In this document: in pieces, positions 29,893 to 39,791 of the stretch | How the letters are laid out: every line of letters begins with the position of its first letter | How positions within the stretch are numbered: position 1 is the first letter of the stretch | Assembly (NCBI GenBank): GCA_963835735.1 | Contig: CAWIGP010000005.1 | Location: forward strand, 310,001 to 374,000 | DNA length: 64,000 nucleotides | Source of the DNA: DASQMT01 sp963835735 | GTDB lineage: Bacteria > Actinomycetota > Thermoleophilia > Solirubrobacterales > Solirubrobacteraceae | Direction of reading: 5' to 3' | Program-made: the position numbers and the translations under genes | Notes under the pieces: model-generated | Database searches by the model: none | Seen by the model: the letters and a program-made list of their open reading frames with translations, nothing else | What the model was told of the DNA's origin: nothing

Positions 29893-31023
29893 GGGCGATC
29901 TCGGCTACGAACTCGTCGAACAGGCCGACCGAGTCGTGCGGGCCCGGGCCGGCCTCCGGGTGGTACTGCACGCAGCCGGCGGGCACGTCGAGCAGCCGGA
30001 GCCCCTCGATCGTGCCGTCGTAGAGGTTCACGTGCGTCAGCTCGGCCTCGCCGAAGTCGGTCTGCAGCCGCTGCCCGGCCTCTCCCCGCACCGCGAACCC
30101 GTGGTTCTGCGCGGTGATCGCGATCCGCCCCGTGCGCAGGTCCTTGACCGGGTGGTTGCCGCCGCGGTGGCCGAACGGCAGCTTGAACGTCTCCAGCCCG
30201 ATCGCCTGGGAGAGGATCTGGTGGCCCAGGCAGATGCCGAACACCGGCATTCGCCCGATCGCCGCGCGCACGGTGTCGACGAGGTAGCCGAGCGTGGCGG
30301 GGTCGCCCGGACCGGGGACGAGGAAGACGCCGTCGGCGCCGCGCGCGAGCACCTCGTCGGCGGGCGTCGTGCAGGGCAGCAGCTCGAGCGTCGCGCCGCG
30401 CTGCACGAAGTTGCGCACGATCGACGTCTTGATGCCGGTGTCGAGCGCGACGATCCGCGGACCGGAGCCGTCGCCGTGCACGACGTGCGGCTCGCGCGGC
30501 GTGATCTCGCGCGCCAGGTCGCGGCCGGTCATCGGCGGCTCGGCGGCGATCAGCGCGCGCGCCTCGTCCTCCCCCATCGAACCCGGGAACACGCCGCCGA
30601 GCATCGCGCCCGCCTCGCGGATGTGGCGCACGAGCGAACGCGTGTCGACGCCCGTGATCCCTGGCACGCCGCAGTCGAGCAGCCAGTCGAGCCAGCCGCG
30701 CTCGGCGCTCGGAGCGTCCTCGCTGTTGACCGCCTCGCGCATGATCGCGGCGCGCGCGTGGATGCGGTCGGACTCCATCGCGTCCGCGCTGACGCCGTAG
30801 TTCCCGACCATCGGCGCGGTGAACGTGATCAGCTGCGCGTGGAACGACGGGTCGGTCATCGACTCCTGATAGCCGGACATGCTGGTGGTGAACACGACCT
30901 CGCCGACCGCGTGGCCGGACGCACCGCAGGCCTCGCCGTCGAACCGCGTGCCGTCCTCGAGCAGGACGAAAGCGTGGTTTCGGCCTCCGGTCCTCTCAAG
31001 TTCGGACCTCCGGACGACGTTAC

Positions 31024-31027
<4 letters not shown>
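29885..31027 (-). CDS. carA: Carbamoyl-phosphate synthase small (glutaminase) chain
   Basis: Supplies ammonia from glutamine to CarB, 380 residues. The N-terminal domain starts with LLEDGTRFDGEACGA and TSMSGYQE. The class I glutaminase has the nucleophile Cys in MPVFGICLGHQILSQAIG (about residue 260) and the His-Glu pair in VQYHPEAGPGPHDS. It overlaps pyrC by 4 bp (ATGA). Confidence 0.96.
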
Positions 31028-32378
<1,351 letters not shown>

Positions 32379-32382
<4 letters not shown>

Positions 32383-33314
32383 GCCGTCACCAGCGGAGAT
32401 TGGGACCCCACCCACCCGGTGCGCCCGGCGAGCAGCTCGTACAGGACCGCCATCCGTACGACGACGCCCGCTGCGACCTGTTGGCCGATCACCGCCTGCG
32501 GCGAGTCGATCACCTCCGCCGCCAGCTCGACGCCGCGGTTGACCGGGCCCGGATGCATCAGCACCTGGCGGGCGCCGAGCCGGCGTCCGTTGATCTGGTA
32601 GCGGGCGGCGTACTCGCGCAGGCTGGGGACGAACGACTCCGTCATGCGTTCCTTCTGCATCCGCAGCGCGTACACGACGTCGGCCTCGTCGAGCCCGTCG
32701 AGCGTGTAGCGCACGTCGCAGCCGAGCGCCTCGACGCCGCGCGGCAGCAGCGTCGGCGGGCCGCACACGGTGACGTTGGCGCCGAGCTTGGTGAACGCCT
32801 GGATGTTCGAGCGCGCCACGCGGCTGTGCAGCACGTCGCCGACGATCCAGATGCTCGTGCCGTCGAGCGCGCCGAGCCGCTCGCGCAGCGTGTAGACGTC
32901 GAGCAGCGCCTGCGTCGGGTGCTCGTGCTTGCCGTCGCCGGCGTTGACGACCGCCGCGGGGCTCCAGCGCGCGACCAACTCGGCGGCGCCGACGTACGGC
33001 GTCCGCACGACGATCAGGTCCGGGCGGTAGGCGGAGAGCGTCTGGACCGTGTCCTTCAGCGACTCGCCCTTCTCGACGGACGATCCGCTCGACACGAAGT
33101 TGATCACCTCGGCGGACAGCGTCTTGGCGGCCAGCTCGAAGCTCGAACGGGTGCGGGTGGACGCCTCGTAAAACAGGTTCAGAACGCGCCGGCCGCGCAA
33201 TGCCGGCACCTTCTTGACCTCGCGCTCGGACACCTCGGTGAACGACTTCGCGCGGTCGAGGATGCGCTCGATGCCGGGGCGGTCGAGATCCTCGATCGAG
33301 AGCAGATGCCTCAT
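32379..33314 (-). CDS. pyrB: Aspartate carbamoyltransferase catalytic chain
   Basis: Condenses carbamoyl phosphate with aspartate, 311 residues. Carbamoyl-phosphate binding motifs are FYEASTRTRSSFELAAK (about residue 50) and HEHPTQALLDVYTL. The aspartate domain has RMQKERM and the MHPGPVNRGVELA motif. No regulatory chain gene is present, as in most actinobacteria. It overlaps pyrR and pyrC by 4 bp each. Confidence 0.96.
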
Positions 33315-33857
33315 GCCGTGACCTCCTGGCTGCTGGTGATCGTGACCTCGTCGGACCCGTCGAGCTCGGCGACGCGCACGTTGACGCGCTCGGAGCGGTG
33401 CGTCGGGAGGTTCTTGCCGACGTAGTCGGGGCGGATCGGGAGCTCGCGGTGGCCGCGGTCGGCCAGCACGGCGAGCTGCACGCGCGCGGGCCGGCCGTAG
33501 TCGAACAGCGCGTCGATCGCGGCGCGCACGGTGCGGCCGGTGTAGAGCACGTCGTCGACGAGCACGACGGTGTGGTCCTCGAGCCGGAACGGCAGGTGGC
33601 TGGAGCGGACCTCGGGCGCCTCGCGCGTCGCGTAGTCGTCGCGGTAGAAAGCGATGTCGATCTCGCCGGCGGGCAACTCGGTCTCCAAGCAGGTCGGAGA
33701 CGAGCCGGTGCAGGCGCGTGGCGAGGTGGGCGCCGCGACGGTGGATGCCGACGAGCGCGATCTGGCCGTCGGGATTCTTCTCCACTATCTCGTGCGCGAT
33801 CCGCACGAGCGTGCGCCGGACGTCGTCCTCGTCGAGGACGACCTTGGGGTGGATCAT
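33311..33857 (-). pseudogene. pyrR: PyrR regulator/uracil phosphoribosyltransferase, single frameshift
   Basis: UMP-sensing RNA-binding regulator of the pyr operon with PRTase fold. The N-terminal part (start 33857, preceded by AGGAAGGAA) reads MIHPKVVLDEDDVRRTLVRI to ATRLHRLVSDLL. The C-terminal part in the next frame reads ETELPAGEIDIAFYRDD, the PRPP loop VVLVDDVLYTGRTVRAAID, and ends with GSDEVTI. One extra base near 33687-33688 (AA on the plus strand) separates them; without it the join is DLLETELPAGE. Corrected length is about 181 residues, normal. The rest of the operon is intact, so a sequence error is likely. Confidence 0.88.
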
Positions 33858-33865
33858 GTGCCGGT

Positions 33866-33887
33866 TCCTTCCTGGCCTCACGGGGCC
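33866..33887 (-). promoter_or_regulatory. Candidate PyrR-binding loop next to pyrR ribosome binding site
   Basis: On the minus strand GGCC-CCGTGA-GGCC (33887-33874) forms a stem with a six-base loop that fits the CNGNGA terminal loop of PyrR-binding RNAs. It directly abuts the AGGAAGGAA ribosome binding site (33873-33865) of pyrR. This arrangement fits translational repression by PyrR bound to UMP, as described for mycobacteria. No terminator is seen in the short leader. Confidence 0.55.
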
Positions 33888-33947
33888 GGGTTAAAGGGAC
33901 GCGGCAGAACCTAGCAGCGCGTGCCGACGCACCGCCGCGCGGGCATA

Positions 33948-33975
33948 AGAAAGGGCCGCCCGAAGGCGGCCCTTT
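33948..33975 (-). terminator. Hairpin terminator between secreted-protein gene and pyr operon
   Basis: AAAGGGCCGCC and GGCGGCCCTTT form an 11-bp perfect stem with a CGAA loop. On the minus strand it is followed by TTTCTTATG, a modest T-rich stretch. It should end the leftward transcript of the gene at 34005-35330 before the pyr operon. Confidence 0.75.
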
Positions 33976-34004
33976 CCCCTCCCTTCTCGAGAGTCAGCCG
34001 GTTG

Positions 34005-35330
34005 CTAGATCCGGCGGCACTTCTTCATGGCCTTCTTCTTGGCCGACTTGCTCTTCTTGGCCTTGGCCTTCTTCATGCAGGAGGCCTTCTTGGCGGACTT
34101 GGCCTTCTTCGCCGAGACCTGCTTGACCACGGTGGCGCCGGCGACGGTCTGGACCGTCGTGACCTCACGCGTGATGGTGTTGGTCGCGCCGGGGACCGTG
34201 ACGGTCTTCTGCGGCAGGTTGACCACGTGGATGTCGTCCGGCGCCGGGCTGTTGGTGCCCGGGCACAGCGCCATGGTCGGCTTCGCGCCGCCGTCGTAGT
34301 AGGCCTGCCACGAGGCCTCCCACGCACGCAGCGCGTCGTCGGTGAGCTCGGCGTAACGCGCCGAGTCTTCGGTCGCCAGCGACGCCTTCACGGTCCACCG
34401 CAGCGGCAAGTCGCCCTGCGCGGTGAACGTGAGGAGCCCGAGCGCGCTCGTCTGATCGGCCATCGCCTCCACGAACGGAGCCGGCCAGGTGCCACCGTTG
34501 ATCGTGCCGGGCAGCGACTTGTGCAGGTAAGCCTGCGGATCGCCGTTCTTGTGGAACACGATCGGCTGACCGTAGTTCGACTTCTCGGAGTGCGGGTCGC
34601 TGTAAGCCTCGCCGTACTCGTCGAAGTCGTTGATCCGCCGGACACCCGGCTGATCGGCGCGGTACTTGATCAGCACGTGGTCCGCGAAGTGCTGCGGATC
34701 CGTGATGTACGGGAACTCCGCGAACGGCGTGTACCACTGCTCGGTGGCGTAGCCGAACCCGACCTTGTAGGTGTTCAGCGGCTCGATCGCCGACGCGCCG
34801 AGGCACGAAATGACCGGCTTGATGACCGGCCGGTCGACGGCCGCGACTTCACCGGGCAGGCCGTCGGAGACGTACGCCAGGTTGCGAGAGTCGTCGCCGT
34901 GGTCCGACACGCAGACGATCACGTCGCCCTTGTCGATCGGATCCAGATCCGGCGCGAACATGTCGACCGCGGTCTGGTTCGGATCGATGTCCTTGTCCAG
35001 GCCCGAGCCCGTGTCGAACGCGCCGTCGTAGACGGCGTAGCCGTCGAGCTTCGACGGAACCAGCACCTGGTCGACGGAGAACGGAGCGGTCTTCTTGACC
35101 GAGATGTGCAGCTCCTTGACGTAGTCACCTTCCGCGAGGTACTCGAGGTCGATGTGGGTCGAGGCCATTCGCGCGCCGACGAAGCAGCCGGGCTCGAGCG
35201 TCTCCGGGTTGAGCCGGAAGTTCGGGCCATCCAGGATGGCCTCGTCCCCGGTGAATGCTGCCGCGGGGCTGGCGAAGGCGATCAGGCCGACGCCGGCGGC
35301 AAGTGCCGCCATGTGGGGCTTGTACTTCAA
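34005..35330 (-). CDS. Secreted protein of unknown function with Lys-rich tail
   Basis: I do not recognise the family. The protein has 441 residues from a TTG at 35330, preceded by AAAGGAGGAGC. The N-terminus MKYKPHMAALAAGVGLIAFA then SPAAA is a cleavable signal peptide. The middle contains many aromatic and acidic residues (GYATEQWYTPFAEFPYITDPQHF, INDFDEYGEAYSDPH). The last 40 residues are very rich in Lys, Ala and Ser (KKAKSAKKASCMKKAKAKK), a tail seen on several exported proteins in this window that may bind the wall or anionic polymers. It is flanked by a LuxR-type regulator and ends in a terminator. Confidence 0.75.
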   Translation of the reverse strand: MKYKPHMAALAAGVGLIAFASPAAAFTGDEAILDGPNFRLNPETLEPGCFVGARMASTHIDLEYLAEGDYVKELHISVKKTAPFSVDQVLVPSKLDGYAVYDGAFDTGSGLDKDIDPNQTAVDMFAPDLDPIDKGDVIVCVSDHGDDSRNLAYVSDGLPGEVAAVDRPVIKPVISCLGASAIEPLNTYKVGFGYATEQWYTPFAEFPYITDPQHFADHVLIKYRADQPGVRRINDFDEYGEAYSDPHSEKSNYGQPIVFHKNGDPQAYLHKSLPGTINGGTWPAPFVEAMADQTSALGLLTFTAQGDLPLRWTVKASLATEDSARYAELTDDALRAWEASWQAYYDGGAKPTMALCPGTNSPAPDDIHVVNLPQKTVTVPGATNTITREVTTVQTVAGATVVKQVSAKKAKSAKKASCMKKAKAKKSKSAKKKAMKKCRRI

Positions 35331-35420
35331 AGCGCTCCTCCTTTGAGCGTTCGGTCGTCTCTTCCTATCCGTGACGACCCTGGTACACCAGAACCTAGGC
35401 GGGCCCGGGCCGGTGGTGGA

Positions 35421-35459
35421 TCGCCCGGGGGGACGGTTGATCGCCACCCCGGGGGACGG
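35421..35459. repeat. Two GC boxes between secreted-protein gene and luxR-type gene
   Basis: TCGCCCGGGGGGACGG (35421-35436) recurs as TCGCC(ACC)CCGGGGGACGG (35441-35459), a 20-bp period. They lie upstream of the secreted-protein gene and downstream of the LuxR-type regulator gene. They may be tandem regulator sites, but the local sequence is simple and GC-rich. Confidence 0.3.
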
Positions 35460-35486
35460 CCCGTCCCCGCCCGGTCGGATAGGGGG

Positions 35487-36155
35487 TCAGACGACCCGTT
35501 GCCGGGCCAGGAGTTGTGCTGCTTCGACCCGGTTGTGGACGCCCAGGCGCTCGTAGATCGCGCGCAGGTGGAACTTCACCGTGTTGGTGGAGATGAACAG
35601 GCGGCGGGCGATCTCATCGTTCGATCGTCCCTTGGCCAGCTCCTCGAGCACTTCGAGCTGCCGGCTGGAGAGCCCGCGCGTGTCGGATCGCTCGCTGAGC
35701 CGCTCGAGCAGCATCGGCGGAAAGCTGGTGCGGCCGTTCGCGACGTGCTCGAGGACCTGGACGGCGTCGGCCATCGGGCTCGACTTGAGGATGACGGCCT
35801 GGACGCCGTACTGCATGACGGCCCGTGCGAGCGGTCCGTCGACGTCGGCGGCCAGCATGACGAGCTTGCTCGCCGGGCCGGCATCGCGCAGCTGCCACAG
35901 GACGCTCGCAGCGCCGCCGGGCTCGTCGGCCAGGCCGGCGTCGGCGATCACGACCGCCGGGCGGCAGCGGCGCACCTTCTCCAACAGGGTCGGAAGCGTG
36001 CCGTAGCAGCCCACGACGCGCAGGCCGGCATCTCGCAGCACGCGCCCGAGCGCCTCGGCCATGAGCACCCCGGGTACGGCGAGGGCCACGGTGGAGGCGC
36101 GATCGGCGGCGGGTGGACCGGCGTCGACCACAGACACGGATCTGCGGGCAACCAT
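35487..36155 (-). CDS. NarL/FixJ-type response regulator
   Basis: DNA-binding regulator of 222 residues from ATG 36155; a GTG codon just before it is an alternative. The receiver-like domain has Asp in VVIADAGLADEPG (about residue 72) and Lys in AVILKSSPMADAV, but the N-terminal acidic pair is weak (VDAGPPAADR), so phosphorylation is uncertain. The LuxR helix-turn-helix is SSRQLEVLEELAKGRSNDEIARRLFISTNTVKFHLRAIYERLG near the C-terminus. It is transcribed toward the secreted-protein gene. No cognate kinase is adjacent. Confidence 0.9.
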   Translation of the reverse strand: MVARRSVSVVDAGPPAADRASTVALAVPGVLMAEALGRVLRDAGLRVVGCYGTLPTLLEKVRRCRPAVVIADAGLADEPGGAASVLWQLRDAGPASKLVMLAADVDGPLARAVMQYGVQAVILKSSPMADAVQVLEHVANGRTSFPPMLLERLSERSDTRGLSSRQLEVLEELAKGRSNDEIARRLFISTNTVKFHLRAIYERLGVHNRVEAAQLLARQRVV

Positions 36156-36226
36156 CACGCAGGCGACTCTGTCAACACTCCACTCGCTTTAGAAGGTGAT
36201 CTTTCTACTCAATTGCGGGGTAACCT

Positions 36227-36240
36227 TTTCGCGCGCGAAA
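36227..36240. promoter_or_regulatory. 14-bp perfect palindrome upstream of luxR-type gene
   Basis: TTTCGCGCGCGAAA is a perfect palindrome in the 98-bp gap before the NarL/FixJ-type gene, beside an unusually AT-containing stretch (AGAAGGTGATCTTTCT at 36191-36206). Either could be an operator. No clear promoter hexamers are seen. Confidence 0.3.
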
Positions 36241-36253
36241 CGGGTTCGGCGTG

Positions 36254-36901
36254 TCACCCGCGCCGGCGGCCCACGCTGGCGCGGCCCTCGGCGAGATGCG
36301 CGCGCAGCGGCTCGGGGCCTTCGCGCTCGAGGTCGGCGAGCAGCCGCTCGTGGTGCTCGGCCATCCGCGGGAGCGTCCAGCTCGGCTTGAGCTGGATCAC
36401 GAACAGCCGTAGCTCGCCGGCCAGCGCGGCATACGCGCGCTCGATCCGCGGACTGCGCGCGGCTGCGACGAGCTCGCCGTGCACGCGGTCGTGCGCGTCG
36501 ACGATCGCGCTCCACGGTGGATCGGGCTGCGCGCAGACGGCGGCCATCAGCCGGACCGCGTCGTGCACGGGCTTGGGCAGGCGGCCGCCGTTGCGCTCGA
36601 GCGCCAGCCGCGCGGCCTCGAGCTCCAGCGCGGCCCGTAGCTCGAACAGCGCGTCGACGTCGGCCGCGGTGAGCTGCGCGACCCGCGCGCCGCGATTCGG
36701 TTCGATCGTCACGAGTCCCTCGGCGGCGAGCCCTCGCAGCGCCGCGCGCAGCGAGTGGCGCGCGACGCCGTACGCCTCGACCAGCTCGAGCTCGCGCAGC
36801 CGCTCGCCGGGACCGAGCTCGCCGTCGAGGATCCGCGTGCGCAGCGCGGCGGCGATCGCGTCGACGGTCGAGACGCGCTGGAGCGCGAGCCGCTCGGTCA
36901 C
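36254..36901 (-). CDS. GntR-family (FadR subfamily) transcriptional regulator
   Basis: Regulator of 215 residues from a GTG at 36901. The N-terminal winged helix contains LRTRILDGELGPGERLRELELVEAYGVARHSLRAALRGLAAEGLVTI. The C-terminal all-helical FCD domain has LFELRAALELEAARLA and DAHDRVHGELVAAARSPRIERAY. It lies downstream of the DMT transporter gene in the same direction. A FadR-type palindrome (TTGTTCAACAA) precedes the transporter and is the likely operator. Effector unknown. Confidence 0.9.
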   Translation of the reverse strand: MTERLALQRVSTVDAIAAALRTRILDGELGPGERLRELELVEAYGVARHSLRAALRGLAAEGLVTIEPNRGARVAQLTAADVDALFELRAALELEAARLALERNGGRLPKPVHDAVRLMAAVCAQPDPPWSAIVDAHDRVHGELVAAARSPRIERAYAALAGELRLFVIQLKPSWTLPRMAEHHERLLADLEREGPEPLRAHLAEGRASVGRRRG

Positions 36902-36995
36902 GCGATCGCCTCGACGGACCTCGGCGCCGGCAGCACCCGCCGCCCGGTCACGCGATCGCCTCCACCAGCCTCGGCGCCCGCCGTCGCGCCGGTAG
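36896..36995. repeat. 50-bp tandem near-duplication at DMT/gntR junction
   Basis: GGTCACGCGATCGCCTC begins at both 36896 and 36946, and the match continues with substitutions through CCTCGGCGCC. The period is exactly 50 bp. The copy nearer the regulator encodes a remnant of the transporter's C-terminus (SVEAIA) out of frame. The layout suggests that the transporter stop once overlapped the regulator's GTG and was then separated by duplication. Confidence 0.7.
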
Positions 36996-37823
36996 CGCGA
37001 GCGCGAGCAGCCCGGCCAGCACCAGCCCGGCGCCGACCGCGGCGACGGCGCCCGGGCGCTCGCCGAGCGCCAGGATCCCCAGGCCGGTCGCGGTCAGCGG
37101 CTCGGCGAGCGTCAGCGTCGCGGTCTCCCCCGGCGTGAGGTGACGCAGGCCGCGCGCGAACAGCACGTACGCGAGCGCGGTCGGGATCGCGCCGAGGAAC
37201 GCCGCCATCGCGAGCCCGTCGCCCGTCGCGAGCCAGCTCATATCGCCGGCCAGCAGCACCGGCACGAGCAGCAGCGCGCCGAGCGAGAACGAGGCGGCCA
37301 TAACTCGCTCCGGCGCGTGGCCGAGCCGCAACATGCGCTTCGCGAGCACGGCGTAGGTGGCGTAGCCGGTGCCGGATACCAGCGCCAACAGGATGCCGAG
37401 CGGATCCACGGAGGCGCCGCCGCCACCCAGCACGAGCAGCAGCACGCCTGCGCAGGCAAGCCCGGTGGCGATCGCCCAGCGGCGCGTGAGCGGCTCGCCG
37501 TCGATCAGACGTCCGGCGACGCCGGCGATCGCGGGCGCCGAGCCGAGCGCGACCACGGTCCCGACCGCGACGCCGGTGCGGTCGACTGATGCGAAAAACG
37601 CGAGTTGGTAGACCGCTACGGCGAGCGCGATCACGCCGAGCTCGCGCCGCGGCCAGCTGGCGGTCGCGGCGGGCACGGCCCGGGCGATGAGCAGCAGCAG
37701 CCCGCCGCCGATCGCGATGCGCACGGCCCCGACGGTCACGGGAGCGGCGTCGGGGCCGAGCGCCTGCGCGGTGCCCGTAGTGCCGAAGCAGACGGCACTG
37801 AGGAGAACGAGCACGCGAGCCAT
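36948..37823 (-). CDS. EamA/DMT-family transporter
   Basis: Drug/metabolite transporter of 291 residues with about ten hydrophobic helices in two EamA repeats. The first runs from MARVLVLLSAVCFGTTGTAQ and the second from LGILLALVSGTGYATYAVLAKRML. The second repeat has the family's TLAEPLTATGLGILALGE motif. The substrate is unknown. The start at 37823 is chosen because it begins the first helix; a longer frame reaches 37913 without family similarity. It is upstream of, and probably co-transcribed with, the GntR-type gene. Confidence 0.88.
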   Translation of the reverse strand: MARVLVLLSAVCFGTTGTAQALGPDAAPVTVGAVRIAIGGGLLLLIARAVPAATASWPRRELGVIALAVAVYQLAFFASVDRTGVAVGTVVALGSAPAIAGVAGRLIDGEPLTRRWAIATGLACAGVLLLVLGGGGASVDPLGILLALVSGTGYATYAVLAKRMLRLGHAPERVMAASFSLGALLLVPVLLAGDMSWLATGDGLAMAAFLGAIPTALAYVLFARGLRHLTPGETATLTLAEPLTATGLGILALGERPGAVAAVGAGLVLAGLLALALPARRRAPRLVEAIA

Positions 37824-37828
37824 CGTGC

Positions 37829-37843
37829 AATTGTTCAACAATT
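37829..37843. promoter_or_regulatory. Candidate GntR/FadR operator before DMT transporter
   Basis: AATTGTT-C-AACAATT is a perfect 15-bp palindrome starting 6 bases upstream of the transporter start. Its core TTGTTCAACAA fits the TNGTNNNACNA consensus of FadR-subfamily operators. The regulator gene sits just downstream of the transporter, so autoregulation is likely. Confidence 0.6.
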
Positions 37844-37913
37844 CCTCACCCGTGTCAAACGAGACGGCACCGGCGGGCGGCATCACTGCGACTCCACGCC
37901 ACCCTCGCCGCAA

Positions 37914-37919
37914 TACTTT
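37914..37919 (+). promoter_or_regulatory. -10 box for panE-like gene
   Basis: TACTTT on the plus strand is 5 bases from the ATG at 37925 with no Shine-Dalgarno between. This fits a leaderless transcript. Confidence 0.35.
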
Positions 37920-37924
37920 CCGGC

Positions 37925-38797
37925 ATGACGGGCATCGCGGTGGTCGGCCCCGGCGCCGTCGGGATAACGTTCGGCGCCGCGGCCGAGCGCGCGGGACACA
38001 CGGTTGCGCTGTGCGGCCGGCGCCCGGCGCGGGCGCCCGTGCTCGAGCTGCCGGGCGGCGGCGAGCACACGCTTGCCGGGCGCGTGCGCGCCGACCCCGC
38101 CGCCGTCGCGCCGGCGCCCTGGGTGCTGCTGGCGGTCAAGACCCACCAGACGGCGGGCGCGGCAGCCTGGCTCGCCGCGCTGTGCGACGAGCGCACGGTG
38201 GTCGCGGTGCTGCAGAACGGCGTCGAGCACCGCGAGCGCGCCGGCCCCCTGGTGGGGCCCGCGACCGTGCTTCCGGTGATCGTGTGGTGCCCGTCGGAGA
38301 CGGTCGCGCCCGGTCGCGTGCGCCAGCGCGGGCCGGCGCGGCTGAGCGTGCCGGACGAGCCCGCCGGCGCCGCCCTGGCCGCGCTGCTGGACGGCGCGGC
38401 GCAGGTCGACGTCGTCGCCGATTTCCACACCGAGGCCTGGCGCAAGCTGTGCCTCAACGCGGTCGCAGCGCCAATGGTGCTGGCCGGCCGGCGCGCCGAG
38501 GTCTACCGCGAGCCCGGGCAGATCGAGCTCGCCCGCGGGATCGCCGAGGAATGCGTCGCGGTGGCGCGCGCAGAGGGAGCTCGGCTGGGACCGGAGACCG
38601 TCGACGAGATGATCGCCGAGATCGCGACGTTCCCGCCGGACCTCGGGACGTCGATGCTCTACGACCGGATCGCCGGCCGGCGGCTCGAGTGGGAGGCGCG
38701 GAACGGCGTGATCAGCCGGCTCGGCCGCGGACACGGCATCCCGACTCCGGTAAGCGACGACGTTGGCCGCCGGCTCGCGGCCCTCGACGGCGGCTAG
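37925..38797 (+). CDS. 2-dehydropantoate 2-reductase-like protein
   Basis: Ketopantoate reductase-family enzyme of 290 residues, NADPH-dependent in relatives. The Rossmann loop is IAVVGPGAVGITFGAAAERAG at the N-terminus. The middle shows LLAVKTHQT and LQNGVEHRE. The C-terminal domain has the catalytic Lys region in AWRKLCLNAVAAP (about residue 176) and TSMLYDRIAGRRLEWEARNGVI. It could be PanE for pantothenate synthesis or a paralogue with another 2-keto substrate. Its end overlaps rnz by 4 bp in convergent order. Confidence 0.85.
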   Translation: MTGIAVVGPGAVGITFGAAAERAGHTVALCGRRPARAPVLELPGGGEHTLAGRVRADPAAVAPAPWVLLAVKTHQTAGAAAWLAALCDERTVVAVLQNGVEHRERAGPLVGPATVLPVIVWCPSETVAPGRVRQRGPARLSVPDEPAGAALAALLDGAAQVDVVADFHTEAWRKLCLNAVAAPMVLAGRRAEVYREPGQIELARGIAEECVAVARAEGARLGPETVDEMIAEIATFPPDLGTSMLYDRIAGRRLEWEARNGVISRLGRGHGIPTPVSDDVGRRLAALDGG

Positions 38798-39738
38798 GTC
38801 GGGGCGGGCTCGCGCTCGGGCTTGACCAGCTCGGGCTCGCCGCGCTCGGGGAACGGCACGTCGATCGCGTCGAAGTCGCGCGGCACGATCGTGTTCGGGA
38901 ACGCGGCGCGCGCCTCGTCGCGCACGTCGCGCGGGAGATAGCGCGTGGAGAGGTGGTAGAGCGCGAGCAGCCGCACGCCGGCGTCGCGCGCGACCGCGGC
39001 GGCCTCCGCTGCGGTGGAGTGGCCCGTCTCTCGCGCGCGCGCGCGATCGACGTCCAGGAACGTCGCCTCGTGCACCAGCAGGTCGGCGCCGTGGGCGTAC
39101 ACCTCGGTGGTCTGGCACGGCCGCGTGTCGCCCGAGATCACGATCCGCCGTCCCGGCCGCTGCGGCCCGACGACCTGCTCCGGTCGCACGCCGGCGACCT
39201 CCTCCCCCCGCTGCAGCCGTCCGAAGTCCGGCCCCTCAGGGACCCCGAGTGCGCGGGCGGCGGCGGCGTCGAAGCGCCCTGGCCGGTCGGCCTCGACGTA
39301 TGCGTACCCGTACGCGGTGATCCGGTGATCGACCGGGAAGGCGGCGATCAGGTAGCCGTCGAACGCGACCTCCTCGTGCGGCTCCAGCTCGACCAGCCGC
39401 AGCGGGTAGCCGGTCCGCCCGATCACGACGGGGCGCATCGCGCCGATCAGCGCCTTGAGCCCGGGCGGCCCGTACAGGGTGAGCGGGCGCTCGCGCGTGC
39501 GCAGGTCGAACGTCTTGAGCATCCCGAGCAGGCCGAGCCAGTGGTCGAGGTGATAATGGGTGAGGAAGACGGCGTCGAGCTCGGGCAGGCCGACGGAGCG
39601 CAGCAGCTGCTGCTGCGTCCCCTCTCCGCAGTCGAACAGCAGGCGGTCCCCGCCGGTGCGCAGCAGCAGCGAGGGCAGGCCGCGCCGCGCTGAGGGCACC
39701 GACCCGGCGGTGCCGGCGAAGAAGAGGGACAGATCCAT
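38794..39738 (-). CDS. rnz: Ribonuclease Z
   Basis: Metallo-beta-lactamase-fold nuclease that trims tRNA 3' ends, 314 residues. The N-terminus DLSLFFAGTAGSVPSARRGLPS is typical. The zinc motif is FLTHYHLDHWLGL (about residues 58-70, HxHxDH), with later ligands in VISGDTRPC and HSTAAEAA. The family exosite stretch (RPGRFDAAAARALGVPEGPDFGRLQRGE) is present. The start at 39738 is chosen because it begins the fold. Confidence 0.92.
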   Translation of the reverse strand: MDLSLFFAGTAGSVPSARRGLPSLLLRTGGDRLLFDCGEGTQQQLLRSVGLPELDAVFLTHYHLDHWLGLLGMLKTFDLRTRERPLTLYGPPGLKALIGAMRPVVIGRTGYPLRLVELEPHEEVAFDGYLIAAFPVDHRITAYGYAYVEADRPGRFDAAAARALGVPEGPDFGRLQRGEEVAGVRPEQVVGPQRPGRRIVISGDTRPCQTTEVYAHGADLLVHEATFLDVDRARARETGHSTAAEAAAVARDAGVRLLALYHLSTRYLPRDVRDEARAAFPNTIVPRDFDAIDVPFPERGEPELVKPEREPAPT

Positions 39739-39779
39739 GGGCCGAGAGGACCTTAGAAGTTGCGCTGTGACGCCGCCGG

Positions 39780-39785
39780 TAGGGT
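39780..39785 (+). promoter_or_regulatory. -10 box for GNAT gene
   Basis: TAGGGT is 6 bases from the ATG at 39792 with no ribosome binding site between, fitting a leaderless mRNA. No -35 is evident at a normal distance. Confidence 0.35.
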
Positions 39786-39791
39786 GCGGCG

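Noticed and set aside
39029..39047. Run of CG dinucleotides inside rnz
   Set aside because: It lies within conserved coding sequence and reflects codon use for Arg and Ala.
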